Of a stretch of 64,000 nt of DNA, positions 11,285 through 22,385 are shown one piece after another. The notes under the pieces were generated by a model that worked only from the letters and a program-made list of their open reading frames with translations, had not been told where the DNA came from and searched no databases. Origin of the DNA: Oegoconia quadripuncta (taxonomy: Eukaryota > Arthropoda > Insecta > Lepidoptera > Autostichidae); contig OX438754.1 in assembly GCA_949316235.1 (NCBI GenBank), positions 8,913,501 through 8,977,500 on the forward strand, read 5' to 3'. Within the stretch, counting starts at the first letter, position 1. Each line of letters begins with the position of its first letter. Both the position numbers and the translations under genes were made by a program.

Positions 11285-11490
11285 TGTAAATATCTTCGAA
11301 ACGACGTGACCGATGTCCATAAAGCATAGCCTAACCTAACCTAACATACTCCCGAGTTCAATCTTAAATTAAAAGAAAATTATTAGTAAACCCTCGAATA
11401 CACCAAAAAACTGTGTTAAAAGCTAATGTCTTCGAAACAGTATAACCGATTTTCATTAAATATGGCTAAGAACCTGTACCTTAGTTAGTA
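11285..11490. repeat. Two diverged repeat units with a telomere-like array
   Basis: Two similar stretches, AAATATCTTCGAAACGACGTG (11289-11309) and GCTAATGTCTTCGAAACAGT (11421-11440), are each followed by an ACCGAT..CAT segment, so they appear to be diverged direct repeats. Between them at 11331-11345 is CTAAC repeated three times, the insect telomeric TTAGG motif read on the other strand. The rest of 11491-11756 is unassigned; a 72-codon frame there has no known relatives. Confidence 0.45.
11331..11345 (-). repeat. Interstitial telomere-like (TTAGG)3
   Basis: Three perfect CTAAC units, the complement of the ancestral insect telomere repeat. The array is too short for a chromosome end and is likely part of a dispersed repeat. 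Confidence 0.6.
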
Positions 11491-11769
11491 TAAAAAAACC
11501 GCATGGAAATCGCACCACGCATTACTAAAATACGTCAGGACAAAGTCTGGACACACACACAACGCTGTCAAACACTACACCCGTCGTTTTTCGTCGGTGG
11601 GGTTAAAATAGTAGCCTTGGCTAAAAGAACCTATAGTCCAAACTTTAAAAATTTAATTTTATTGCGACAGGATTTGCAGAAATCGGCCTCAGCTTACTTT
11701 CTGGTGGTCAAACTTCATTGAGGGAAATAATACGTAATATCAACATGACGTCAAATTGCTTTTATTTCG

Positions 11770-12013
11770 ATTCCCAGGTAGGCCATGTACCAATGAGTTT
11801 TGAAATTTAGTTGCTTATGGGCATTTACCCGATTTCTCTCTTAAACGGTGATGGAAAACATAGTGAGGAAACCTGCATGCCTGAGAATTAAAATTCAGGG
11901 GCATGTGAAGTCCCCAACCCGCATTGGGCCAACGTGGTGGACTATGGCCCATACTCCCTCAAATACGAGGGAAGGCCTATATCCATGCAGTGGGATGTTT
12001 ACGAGCTGATGAT
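11770..12013 (+). repeat. SINE-C copy, head truncated
   Basis: It begins within the region after the B box (TCCCAGGTAGGCCATGTAC). It continues through GAGGAAACCTGCATGCCTGAG and AAGTCCCCAACCCGCATTGG and ends in the family tail GCAGTGGGATGTTTACGAGC followed by TGATGAT. It is on the plus strand, the same family as 23449-23757 and 48413-48741. Confidence 0.75.
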
Positions 12014-12068
12014 CTTCACTTTCGATCTTTGTTATTCCTACTTGTTACTTTATTAACAAACTATTATT

Positions 12069-12148
12069 GAACTTGTAGTTTCAAATGCATGGTTTACCCC
12101 AAAAGGCAGTCCTTTTGGGGTAAACCATGCATTTGAAACTACAAGTTC
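12069..12148. repeat. Perfect 38-bp inverted repeat with 4-nt loop
   Basis: The arms 12069-12106 and 12111-12148 are exact reverse complements over 38 bp, separated only by CAGT. The arm begins GAACTTGTAGTTTCAAATGC and ends CCCCAAAAGG. The absence of mismatches or bulges is unlike a typical pre-miRNA. It lies 55 bp beyond a SINE-C copy, but its arms do not match any SINE here. Confidence 0.97.
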
Positions 12149-13329
12149 TGACAGTTCAGTGTACGCTCTAGTAAATAGCTAAATAATAGCAGTCCCTCAC
12201 CAGGTGGACTTGAGTCATTACTCTTCCTGTAATCCGGCGAATACACCTAGATTTATGGGGGCCCTACAGACGGACCGCCAAATTTACGTGTTTTATAAAA
12301 AATGGAGCTTAGTTTCTTGAGTAATAAATAATGTTAGAAATCCCCGATGTAACGAAATGGGTTTTGTAACTACGTGTATGTGCGTTTAGGGCTGGAGTGA
12401 AATAGTAGGATGCGAGTATCATTCGTGTCTACAACTTACTGCAACTAGTATTGCAGTACTACAGATGCATAGCTAGTTACGAACCATTTTATATTCAAAA
12501 TGATATTTTTAGAAATGCATTTTTCTGATGACTCGATAACCTGCCGCTACCGATGCGTTTATATTGGATTTTCTATTGCGGGTGAGTGCTATCGGTAAAA
12601 TTTTGTAAAATGATTTAGTACTTAATGATGTCAACTCAATTTTCACTCGATTACGTCGAAGCCAGAAGGTAATGAACTTGTCTGTATTTCAACCGATTTG
12701 GACAAATGAGGTATTGCTAGATTCGTACTGGCCAGTGGCATAAGTTAATAATTTGCCATCGTGATAAATCCAATATGACGAATGGTAGCAGCCATTTTAT
12801 CACACTTGACTGAGAAATTATTAAATCATTTTCTTTAACTCCCTCACCTCGCTGAAAGAAATTAAAAACACGTACCCTATGCATTAACAATTAAAAATAA
12901 AAAGTTACATTTACTTAACTACCTTAAATAAATTTAAAAAATGGTCGCGTAAGCAAACTATAAATTGATATTACCTACGACCTACGAAGAACTTTATAGA
13001 GGGCTCCTATTTCAGCCTCAATGAATTGACTTATTTCGGCTTGCTTTAAATTTTTACTGCTAGTTTATTGTATGTAATGATAGTTAAGTTGTTATAACTT
13101 TTTTCCCCGACTGCCCCAGGAAGGAGGGTAATTTTTTCGAGTATATGTTATGTATGTAAAATTTTAAAGTGCAGGGTGGTGATATATATTCGTCGTGATC
13201 CCCAGAGTGTAATAGAATACATTTTGTGATAACAAGGATCTCATGTTGGATAACATGAGAGAGACTACGATTTCAGACTTAGTAATAGGGAATCGTTGAT
13301 CCGAATGATATTAAATAAACATACATAAA
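12149..13329. other. Intergenic, mostly unassigned
   Basis: About 1.2 kb without confident features. The stretch at 13095-13190 (CCCCGACTGCCCCAGGAAGG..GGGTAATTTTTTCGAG) resembles a dispersed lepidopteran repeat but could not be assigned. Confidence 0.3.
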
Positions 13330-13483
13330 AATTGCTGTGCTCCGGTTGTCGGAGATAAGATAGCCAGTTCCTCAAATAAGATAAGATTTCGGGACTAGTA
13401 TGCTTGCACCTTCAGCCTCATTTTCTTTTAACATCAGGTGTGATTGAGGTCAAGTGCTAACCCATAGCGCATTAAAAAAACGA
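13330..13483 (+). repeat. SINE-B copy, 5' truncated
   Basis: Plus-strand 3' half of SINE-B, from GTGCTCCGGTTGTCGGAGAT through GATAAGATAGCC and ACATCAGGTGTGATTGAGGT to a GCATTAAAAAAA tail. The tRNA-like head is missing. Confidence 0.75.
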
Positions 13484-14269
13484 CCTCTTGAAACACAAAC
13501 CAAACATCGATTTGCGGTAATTAAGTACGAGAATCGAAAGTATTTACGTAAATTACAATTTGAAACACGACGTCAACGAATTTCTTTACAATTGCTCAGT
13601 TCATTGTAAATTTTGATATCAGTAGTGTGAATAAGGTCGAGAATGCATCTACCAGAGAATCGAACCTCACATCCAGTGGCGGGCGCGTAAGCAAACTTCC
13701 TGTTTGGCACGACACCATGGCTACTCGTACTCTCCACAATACCAACTTGGATTTTCTGTATTCTGTGGAGTTGGCATATACACATACGTCTCGTTTATTT
13801 TATGTTTATTTGAATAAGTTAAGCTTTGATATGCTAGAAATCCTTGAGGTTTTACAAGCTATTCCAGATTTTTTTTCTATTTATCTTCGTGTGGTTTTCA
13901 GATAATGTCTATTGCTAACGTTCCTAATACGAATATAGTAAGGGGACCTCAGAATAAAATACAGACTATAAACAACAGTAAGGATCATACTCTAATGAAG
14001 GCAATAGGCCCCTGCAATAGTGACTGGCCCCCTCGCCTGAGCATCATCATAGATCGTTTAATTTCAGTATATTATAATTTTTGAGTTTTTTTTTTTGGAT
14101 AAATTCTCTATAATAATTCAACCCTCGTAAAGATTTTTAGCTTAGTTTTTGATTGATTTTTAGCGTTAGGTAGATGACAGTAATGATACGATGCATAGCC
14201 AAATAAGAGATAAAAACCGTTTAAGATTGCTAGCAGTTCGGCAAACTGAAATTTCATCTAAAAACTTTA
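13484..14269. other. Intergenic, nothing recognised
   Basis: Two opposite short frames overlap at 13573-13905. Neither resembles a known protein. Confidence 0.3.
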
Positions 14270-14360
14270 TGTGTATGCATAATGTCACGACATTTATCCG
14301 AAATGGGTTGGACAGATATATTCCAAACATTAGTGTTTTGGGTGTTCCAAACATTAAAAC
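14270..14360 (+). repeat. Dispersed repeat D copy
   Basis: It contains ATGTCACGAC, then TTATCCGAAATGGGTTGGAC, a ga-tat segment and CCAAACATTAGTGTTTTGGG. The same word order is found at 18930-18990 (plus) and 51170-51258 (minus), which defines a small repeat family of unknown class. Confidence 0.55.
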
Positions 14361-14439
14361 TTTACTGCTTTGCTGCTAAGAAATGCACACGAAACAGAGG
14401 GTGAGCCCATCGCCGTTAAAGTGTGCAAATCTATATATA

Positions 14440-14545
14440 TCTTGCGGTGGAAAGGCCCTTAGTCGCCTTTTACGACACCTACGGGTTGATTCTATACTTT
14501 TAACAACAACATATTCTTTATTGCACAACAATAATAGTAATAATC
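14440..14545 (-). repeat. Retroelement 3' end remnants
   Basis: AAGGCCCTTAGTCGCCTTTT followed by ACGACACCTACGGG resembles a common lepidopteran dispersed repeat. Next to it, ATTCTTTATTGCACAAC on the plus strand is the complement of a LINE 3' end with an AATAAAG signal. Confidence 0.4.
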
Positions 14546-16679
14546 GAAACCAATAGTAATAATGTCAATATATCGTTACTAGTCCATGAATTTACTGTAT
14601 ATATTTTACTATAATCTTAAATATTTCTAAATGAAGTCTGGACTAAACCCGTTATCATAATAGAAATTAACTTAAAAATGGTCATAGATTCCTGTGTATG
14701 TTTTTATACGAGAAATATGTGTCGATGTGAATTATAAATAAAAGCATTTCGTACAGTAACAGAATTTTATTTTATGCATATCCATCCATCTCGCACTATA
14801 GCAGATATTGTACAAAAAATTATAATACCGCTTTCCATTCACAAAATGATGATAGGTATAATATTACACAACTTTGCACACAGATACAATCATGGAACAC
14901 AAACATTTAAATCATTTTCTACACTAGACCTCCATCGGGTTTTAAGTATTTCTCCTCGCATATCACTATTTAATAATTAATTATATTACATTACAATAAA
15001 TTGGGCCTACCTATTTACGTATATGACAAATGCTTCGTTAAGGACAAATTTACGTATTTATTCATGAGCACGTTTCGAGTTAAATAATGAGTTAAATAAG
15101 TAAAAGATTCATCGGTAATTATATATTAACTAAACACTATCCAAACATTAAACCAAAAAGTGAAGTTATAAAACAAGTGTTCCAATTTTGAATTCAGATA
15201 GAACATTAATTCTTTTTTTTGTCGAATATTACAATAAATTATTTACAATATTTAACAAAATGGGGAACAAGAAAACTTAGGCGGAGATTCTTTCAAAACG
15301 GCAAATAGGAAATAATAAAAATAATCACATTCATAATCCCAATGCCTGAAGTATAATATATCTACATGATAATAAGGAACTTTCTGAGGTAATTAGATGT
15401 TGCAGTGACGAATACAAAACGAATTTGGCACTTCCCAGATCGCTAATAACGCAATTAAATGGAAAGAATCTCGACCAAACTTTGCTCGTACAATGTTACA
15501 ATATACAGAAGGAAAAATTACGTATATGTTTATAGGAATCCAAAAATATTACCGCTACTGTATCTTAAAATAAATTACATTATTACTTATTTATAATAAT
15601 TAGCTATTCGTATACTGGGCACAACTAGTTTTGATTCTTGTCATTTTTATCTGACTATAGGTAAACTATTTTTCTAAGAATAAGTTAAGCTATAGACTAA
15701 TATGAATGGAATCTTTTTTTATTATACAAATACTAAAGCTTTGTATTTACGTATTTCGGTTCTCTAGTATGACGCAGTATAGCGAGACAGTGTATTTATA
15801 AAAAAAAATGTAACCAAACCTTCTCAAGACATTGTATTACAATAATTCTGCTACACCTGTGCGTCATGCCAGTACAAAATAATTTAACGTTTGTACTGGG
15901 TGGTAACTCTTGCTTAATATCAATATTTTGACCTCGTTATTAGGTATTTTACATTTTCCAGTGTCTCAATTAGTTCGAAAAAACATTACATAAGTTATAA
16001 ATAGATAAAATTAAAATTCATATCGTTAATAGTACCTAAAATGTTATAAATGAGAAGCTAGAAAATCTATAAAAAATATTTTCTTTATTTTTTTTTTTGA
16101 AAAATACTTCACTAACGAAATGAATAACAAATTGATCCCACCCAGTACCAATAGTTTATTTAAGGTATTACTATCAATGTTATTTTACGAAACGTATACA
16201 GACGTTGTACATCAGATTTCTGTTAAATATAGAATACACTAGTCTTATATATATACATTATTTTTTTTAATTTAATTTGTTTAACACGTTCACTGCAGCA
16301 TGAAGATAGCCATGTTCAGTTGTTTATGAAATTTAGAGGTAAAGTATCAACTATAAACAATCCGTGTATATTGATCAAAAAGTACATTTACATTAGGACA
16401 AAAATTAGTCAACAACAATTTAGAATCAACTGTCAAACTACTATTATATTTGCACTTATCTTTAAACCTTTTCCGTTTTATGTTAATAGCAGTAAACGTG
16501 TTATATTGAGTATTAAAAATTGCAATTTTGTCCACTACTACTGTACGAAAATCGGATTTCGTAGAGGCATGAGTACGTGTATAATTCAATCTCTTTATCA
16601 CCTTCCTTTTTAATAAAATGTATGGTCTTGAGTTGAAAATCTATATAAAAATGAAAGTTATTTAACATTCTAGGAGTTA
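14546..16679. other. Long AT-rich stretch with few repeats
   Basis: About 2.1 kb with no recognised mobile elements. Open frames at 14774-14980 and 16320-16613 (with antisense partners) encode low-complexity peptides without known domains. Relative freedom from transposons inside a Hox cluster could mean constraint or an unannotated non-coding transcript, but no splice or polyadenylation pattern is convincing. Confidence 0.3.
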
Positions 16680-17540
16680 TTGTAGAGCTGTTAAACAAGC
16701 GTCGGATCGACACCGCATTTTGGCAGATGAAGTGCGATTTCGAGTGAGCGATAGTGGGGCACAATTCGCACGATAAATAAAAACACAATTCCATTTGAAG
16801 CCCGACTCTGCAGAGCAGCGGCCGTGTCCCGTGTACCTCAGCAGGCGTTCAAGATTTATATAGGGAGATGCGGAACAATATATCACGGGCCAGAACGCGA
16901 GAACTCGACCTATTCCTAGCTGGGAACAGCCACTGTACCGATGAGCGCGATAGCAGATCAAGTAGACGATAGGGAAAATCTCGCAACTAACACCGTGTTC
17001 TGAACATGGATGACTTTGCGCTTTCTAATATCTAGAACAGTTGTAATATTTCAGTCACTATATCAGCATAATTTACTTTCGAAAGGCAAGTTATATGTTC
17101 ATATAATTAAGTCGCTTCATGTAAAAGGGATTTTAGACCTTTGTGCTGACATAAAAGTTTAACGCCCTTAATTTCGGTCTGCTCAGCTTGCGCGGGCAGT
17201 CACTATACAAGTTACGTTTACAGCTCGTTAAATAGGAGTCGGTTACGTAACATAGACAGAAGCTGATTAATATTAATTGATGTATCTATTTAATATCGTC
17301 TCGGATAATGTATTCATACATAAGTCAAGCTAAGCGATAAATAAGCGAACACCAAACCGCGTATTTTTCATCCCAGCTCCATATAATTTATAGTCGACGA
17401 TGATATCACGACTGGTTCTTTTATTTGTGAAATAGTGATACGCGGAGTGTGCTCGGTAAGCGTTACTAACGGGAAATTTTGACAATAAATCTTCGGCAGT
17501 CGATTGCCTAAGCGCTCGTGTGGGCACAAAAATATATTCA
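16680..17540. promoter_or_regulatory. Candidate cis-regulatory block
   Basis: Non-repetitive sequence with higher GC than its flanks (CAGAGCAGCGGCCGTGTCCC near 16811). It contains the perfect palindrome GTTACGTAAC at 17242-17251 (PAR-bZIP/C-EBP type) and, 12 bp further on, TGATTAAT at 17264-17271, which matches Hox/Extradenticle composite sites, followed by TTAATTGATG. No coding or transposon signature was seen. Enhancer function is inferred from motif content and cluster position. Confidence 0.35.
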
Positions 17541-18079
17541 ACGGTCGAGTTTGATATCTTGATCTTGATACTTATGAAGTCTTTGGGCTTAATTATTAAC
17601 GGATGTTACCTCTTGTTGGAACAAGCGGAGTCATAAGCAACTATCAAACCATAATATTACGCTATTACATCTCTTATCTAGCAAATAAAGTAGATTGATA
17701 CGAATACCTACTCTACCATTGGATAACGGAGCGCGCTAACTTAAGTAATAACATTTCCCTAAAACCTACCAAAAGCATCGAGAACGCTTTACACGCGACG
17801 ACCACCTGAAACAAAAGGAAAAGCGAAATTAATTAAAAGGCCAATTATAAAAAAAAAATATAATAATGCGAGCAGAGCGTGTGGGAAACATTACGGCTCA
17901 AATATGAAGCATTAAGCCACCGTGCATTTGAGGATTTAGGCCTTACTTTTGTAGTTATTGTTTCTAATTTTCAGATATTGACATTCACACATTGCCGATA
18001 CAATATAAATGGAATATGTGAATTTTTAGTTATTAGAGATCTTTAAGCACAACGGATTAGATCTTGATATTAATTGAAT
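17541..18079. other. Intergenic, nothing recognised
   Basis: AT-rich sequence without repeat ends or sites I can support. Confidence 0.3.
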
Positions 18080-18313
18080 CTTCTATAAGGATGAAACTGA
18101 AGGTGAAAGCTCGCCCGGAACGCCCAATTTATCTGGGCAGTACCCCGGTATCATTCTCAAGCTGCTTAACGACAGACTTATATTAAAAGGGCCATGAAAA
18201 AAAAATGCCCTACCATCATACACCGACTAGATGTACCGCGCTGGGAGTCGAACCCGCGACCACCGTTTTGTAAGCCCTATTTTGTTAGCATTGTGCCACG
18301 GAGGCGGTTAGGT
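18080..18313 (-). repeat. SINE-B copy, diverged
   Basis: Minus-strand copy. The tRNA-like head at 18313-18240 (TGGCACAATG A-box region and GGGTTCGACTCCCAGCG B-box region on the minus strand) is followed by the GTACATCTAG and GTAGGGCATTTT body. The body to the left is diverged but includes ACTGAAGGTGAAAGCT. Confidence 0.7.
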
Positions 18314-18929
18314 GGAACTGGCAGTATAGTAGAAATATTCCTTTGTATTTAAGCTTAACTATAATATCTCTTACAGCGCTCAACAGCTATTTCATCGTCA
18401 CGAAATGCGTTCTCATAAACAAGGGCGACTTGAAATGCAAATAATTTCGCGCAAGCCCCATGGGCATGTTAAAACAAACTCAGCATTCTAACAGCTTTAC
18501 ATTATTTATCGCTTATGCGCACGGAACGGCGATTTTTTTCAGTTAATTTCTAGCTTAATGTATATTTGATAAAAGGCTGTATCTCTGGCAGGCAGGCTCC
18601 GTCGAGCCGAGTCTGAAATTAAGATGTAACATGATGCGAGAACGAGCAAGAGCTGCTAGATTTATTGCTATACCACTTTGCATATGCTGATTTACAAAGA
18701 CGAAGGATATTTATGAAGATGTATTGGGTGTGTGACAACAATCATTCAAGTGTGATTTCATAAAGGCCATGCAGCAACGGTAAAATAAAGGAATTATCTG
18801 TAGTTGTCGATAGTAACTGGACAAGGGCGAGTCTGATTCGCGCACTGAGGGTTCCGTACAAACCTGTATGCTGGTAATAGTCTCGGAATATAAGTAGGCA
18901 ATCGCAAAAAAATGTGATTTATGTACAGA
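18314..18929. other. Intergenic, mostly unassigned
   Basis: It holds GCTTATGCGCACGGAACGGC near 18510 and a GAGGGTTCCGTACAAACC word near 18846 that is frequent in lepidopteran repeats. No element could be delimited. Confidence 0.3.
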
Positions 18930-18992
18930 AATAACGTCACGATCTTTACCCGAAATCGGGTGGTCAGAAATACCCCAAACATTAGTGCTTAT
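18930..18992 (+). repeat. Dispersed repeat D copy
   Basis: ATAACGTCACGATCTTTACC followed by CGAAATCGGGTGGTCAG and CCCCAAACATTAGTG, in the same order as repeat D at 14270. Confidence 0.6.
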
Positions 18993-19402
18993 GTGTTCGT
19001 TGCTTGAAATTAACGATTTTCAGATTTTTTCCTTTGGTTATGCTGTGAGACACTTCTGAGAGATATTTCATGATTATGGTCCACGGGAAATATCTTTCCT
19101 CGGTTTTAGTTTAATTTCGAGTGTCGAATATGCGGGATAAATGGTAGTATTTTTTGATTGCGTTGACTTTTGTACAGCTCTATGAGACCGTTGAGCTAAG
19201 TATTTGATATTATTTGCAAATTGATACCTCCAAGTGTTCTTTGGAAAAAGGGTCTTGATAGGCAGATAGACAACAAAGTTATCCTATAAGGGTTCCTTTT
19301 TCCTATGTATGGAATCCTAAAACTGAACAAAAGATTGTAAGTAATGGAGGTATTTAAATCAAATCGAAATCACCGACCAAGTTTTATGTTTACAAACAAG
19401 GT

Positions 19403-19432
19403 TTAGGTGTTCCTAACACCTAGAACACCTAA
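19403..19432. repeat. Short inverted repeat, AGGTGT motif
   Basis: TTAGGTGTTC and GAACACCTAA are perfect 10-bp arms around a 10-nt loop that holds a third AACACCTA copy. It could be a set of T-box-like or GTGTTC half-sites. Function is unknown. Confidence 0.6.
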
Positions 19433-19779
19433 TCATTAAAATATTTGTATCCACCATAACATCATTAGTTTAGAAATATAACAAGGATTAATTGTTACAA
19501 ACAAGAAAAGAAAAAGCGTGCACCCTTACCTCCCATACTCATACTAGCCATAGTCTTCTAATCATTATTGTAATCATTATACTATACATTTTGCTAATTG
19601 TATGCTGTAAAATTAAAGTTACAGTTAATGTAGAAGTGTACTCTCATAGCTACTTCTCTTAACATATTATTGAATTATATGTAAGTATCATTTTAAATAT
19701 TAACAGGAGAGGCAATGGCCGGTCATATTTATTCTACAACTATCTTCTGCTGCTACAAGCTGCATCAAACGGCTTATGG

Positions 19780-19905
19780 AGTGATGACCACGCACGACTA
19801 AGCATACGAGCGACTGGAAGCTTCTAGGTGTGGAAAGATCGGGCTGGCGCCTTAGGGGAAACACATGTCTACTATTGAACTAGAGGGGGATGAACGTCTG
19901 ATGCA
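19780..19905 (+). repeat. RTE-like LINE 3' end relic
   Basis: Resembles an RTE terminus: GACCACGCACGACTAAGC, then GCGCCTTAGGGGAAACACAT and a GAACTAGAGGGGGATGAACG end. The frame is destroyed. Confidence 0.45.
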
Positions 19906-20024
19906 GTCAGTTCTAAGATAACCATTAATGGCATGTTCATGCGAGTGTTTCTGTACATAAATCGGCTATAAATATAACCTTGTATTTTTAAACGAATAGG
20001 AACTTAGGTACTTCACCAATTTTT

Positions 20025-20073
20025 ATTTTACGATTGACATCAAGAACGAACCCGTCGTGCATAAAAAAAAAAA
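20025..20073 (+). repeat. SINE-B 3' tail fragment
   Basis: AACCCGTCGTGCAT followed by an A-run matches the extreme 3' end of SINE-B (compare 48320-48341). Confidence 0.5.
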
Positions 20074-20215
20074 AGACAGTGTTAGCTATAAATTTATTAA
20101 GTAAAATTATAAATGAAAAGAAATGTTACTGGAATTGCTTTTAGAAACTATAGGAAGTAACAGTTGGAAACTTAAATAATCTGAAATATTTATACAGGAA
20201 ATTTATACACAAAAT

Positions 20216-20231
20216 GGTTAGGTTAGGTTAG
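20216..20231 (+). repeat. Interstitial telomere-like (TTAGG)3
   Basis: GGTTAGGTTAGGTTAG: three telomere units on the plus strand, matching in length the array at 11331. Confidence 0.65.
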
Positions 20232-20399
20232 TATAAATTCAAATATCGGTATATATTATATGTATTATTTTTTATGTATATTATGTATGTATGTATGTTT
20301 GTATATATTCAATTAACGTATGTATTTATATGGGTGATTTATTTATTTTATTAAAATTAGTTTACCGTGCACGCTACCTTCATGTCATGTGCATAATGC

Positions 20400-20535
20400 T
20401 TTCTAACCCAAAGGTTGCCTGGAAGAGATCGCTTTTTGTGATAAGGCGGCCAAAGTGTACTAACCCCTTTTTCTTATTTTTTTATGCTTCTTATTGTTGT
20501 ACAATAAAGAATATTTTGTTTGTTTGTTTGGTTAG
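20400..20535 (+). repeat. Non-LTR retrotransposon 3' UTR end
   Basis: TGCCTGGAAGAGATCGCTTT, GATAAGGCGGCC, then a T-rich stretch and TGTACAATAAAGAAT, ending with three TTTG units. This is the best-preserved copy of the LINE 3' end family seen at five other places. The long frame at 20291-20656 runs through it and is not a gene. Confidence 0.75.
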
Positions 20536-20559
20536 AATGGTATTATCAGCTCTTGAGAG

Positions 20560-20645
20560 ATCGCTCGCTGCTGATGCGGCCCATTCGCGACGCGGCGGGC
20601 GCGAGCGGGACGACTGTCTGGCGATCCGCAGTCAGCAGAAAGAAA
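20560..20645. other. CpG-rich patch
   Basis: Abrupt GC-rich segment (GACGCGGCGGGCGCGAGCGG core) directly behind a retroelement tail. It may belong to another insertion or be a small CpG-rich regulatory site. Identity unknown. Confidence 0.3.
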
Positions 20646-20840
20646 TACATAACTAAGTTGCTAGCCACGCTTCGCTTTAGCTTAGCTCGTACTTTATACG
20701 CAACTTTAAAATAGATTTTTGGCTTATGCATTTTGGCAATGCATAGAAGACCAAATTAAGAAAGGAAAATGATATTTAATCATTACTGTAAAAAATTGTT
20801 ATGTGGTTCGTTTAATTTAAGGATTAATTTACTCTTAATT

Positions 20841-20898
20841 TGAACATCGAAATGCAGAAAATGTAAGGAATTATTCATTTTCTGTATTTCGATTTTCA
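20841..20898. repeat. Near-perfect 23-bp hairpin
   Basis: The arms 20841-20863 and 20876-20898 pair over 23 positions with one mismatch and one G:U-type position. The loop is the 12 nt TAAGGAATTATT. The arm core is ATCGAAATGCAGAAAATG. The stem is just long enough for a short pre-miRNA, though 58 nt is at the low end for insects. Confidence 0.8.
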
Positions 20899-21806
20899 TA
20901 AATTTATTAATTTTAATAAATTTATTCATATTAATTCATTTTAATTAAAAAATTGGGGCGAAACATGATTGTTCACCGTTTTCCCTTGTCATCATTGTAT
21001 ACCGTGTTTTGAGCAAATAAAATAATTCCAATTCAAAAAAATTGAATATTCGTCAATAATAACCAAACGGTTTAGTTGCTACCATCTCAACATAAAATAG
21101 CAAAAGTCAGTTTTGTTGCTTACAAGACATAGTTCGCAAGTCACTATTTTTGTGTAAGCTGTACCCGAAATTTTGGTTACTCACTAAAAAATTATTTCGG
21201 TATAAGTACTTATAAGTACAAAGTAATTTTTGTAGTTTGTTAAACAAAGTTCGGTAATATTTAAAGGCAAATTATACCTAACCTATAGTTACCTACTTAA
21301 CGTTAACTACTGTTAAAGTAAGCACGTACAGAAGTGCTTTCTCAAAAAGTCAAGGCGGACAAAAAGGCGCGCCTCTCCCAGCCACGAAAGTAATAAAGAA
21401 GAAGGACGCCAACCGAATAATTGATACGATTATGTGTTACTCCTATAAAAGAGGATATAAGGGTGATCACATATTGGGTTACATAGGGAAAAAACAGGAA
21501 ATAATGCACACAATTTAATATTAAACATAAGAATGTAAATATCAATTGCCATAGAAACGAAAATAACAATAAAATCGCAAATAAACATCACTGTCAAAGC
21601 TATGAATAAAGTGATCAAATAGATAGCTAGGTATCTAAATATTTTTGAGTATTTTATCTGGTGAAATTCGATTATGTATAATTTTTATATTTTGTTACCT
21701 CATTGTTTATGCCGTTTGTTGGCTCAAATTTAGTTTCACTATTCTAAGCTGTTCTAAATTTTACGGTCAGCTACCTCAACGTTTAACGTCATGAATTCTA
21801 TTTCCA
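20899..21806. other. Intergenic, nothing recognised
   Basis: AT-rich DNA. Minus-strand frames at 21342-21618 encode hydrophobic low-complexity peptides with no known relatives. Confidence 0.3.
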
Positions 21807-21807
21807 G

Positions 21808-21887
21808 ATGCTGGCCAGTATGGACGCAGCACCAAGAACAATGGGAAGAAGGGTGGCGGGCGCTCCGTCAAGTGCGAGCGCCCATAA
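21808..21887 (+). CDS. Possible orphan terminal exon (partial)
   Basis: ATTCTATTTCCAG at 21795-21807 is a good 3' splice acceptor. After it, a frame entered with two bases of a split codon reads AGQYGRSTKNNGKKGGGRSV, then KCERP and TAA at 21885-21887. The peptide is Gly/Lys/Ser rich and basic. The segment is clearly GC-richer than its flanks, and AATAAA follows at 21991-21996, 104 bases past the stop. Alternatively, an ATG directly after the AG opens a different 49-codon frame to 21957. I do not recognise the peptide, and no upstream exon was found. It could be a real small gene or lncRNA exon on the strand opposite Ubx, a processed fragment, or chance. Confidence 0.3.
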
Positions 21888-21990
21888 ATCGTACAGGACG
21901 AGCAATTTGTTGAATTACAGCATGCGCCAGCCAGCCACCGGGCCGACGCGAAATTAGCTCCCACAGAGATAAATTGACGGTAGCCCGCTA

Positions 21991-21996
21991 AATAAA
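21991..21996 (+). terminator. AATAAA polyadenylation-like signal
   Basis: Lies 104 bases downstream of the stop of the possible terminal exon. AT-rich DNA makes chance occurrence common. Confidence 0.25.
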
Positions 21997-22229
21997 TTAT
22001 TTGGGAAAACCGAGAAAAAACGGGCGTCTTCCCTTGATAAGGGTTGCGAGCATTCTACCGTGGAAATAATGAATATCGACCGCCATGTTGCGTATTTACG
22101 ATGTATTGTGTGGGTGCTTATATTCTTGAACTGATGATATCATTAGTCCGTGCTTTGGGAAGATATTCTAAATCTCTCAGAGGCTCCGGCACAAGGTGAT
22201 CCTCCAGAGAAAATCATGATATAGCTGCG

Positions 22230-22385
22230 AAGGTTAATCGGCAATGGCCTATCATATTTGTCATAGAACAATGGTGATGCAGAGCAGAGTGCCGTAAGTG
22301 ATTGGCAATATCGATGGTCGAACTTATTTGTGACCTGTGGCGCATCTCGGCCTATGTCCAGAAATGGAGTTGCGTGGGATGATGA
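22230..22385 (+). repeat. RTE-like LINE 3' end relic
   Basis: GGCGCATCTCGGCCTATGTC followed by CAGAAATGGAGTTGC and an ATGATGATG tail is a degenerate form of the conserved RTE terminus (GGCCT.TGTCCAGCAGTGG). Confidence 0.5.

Noticed and set aside
20291..20656. 121-codon protein gene
   Set aside because: It runs through a LINE 3' UTR, its TTTG tail and a GC patch.
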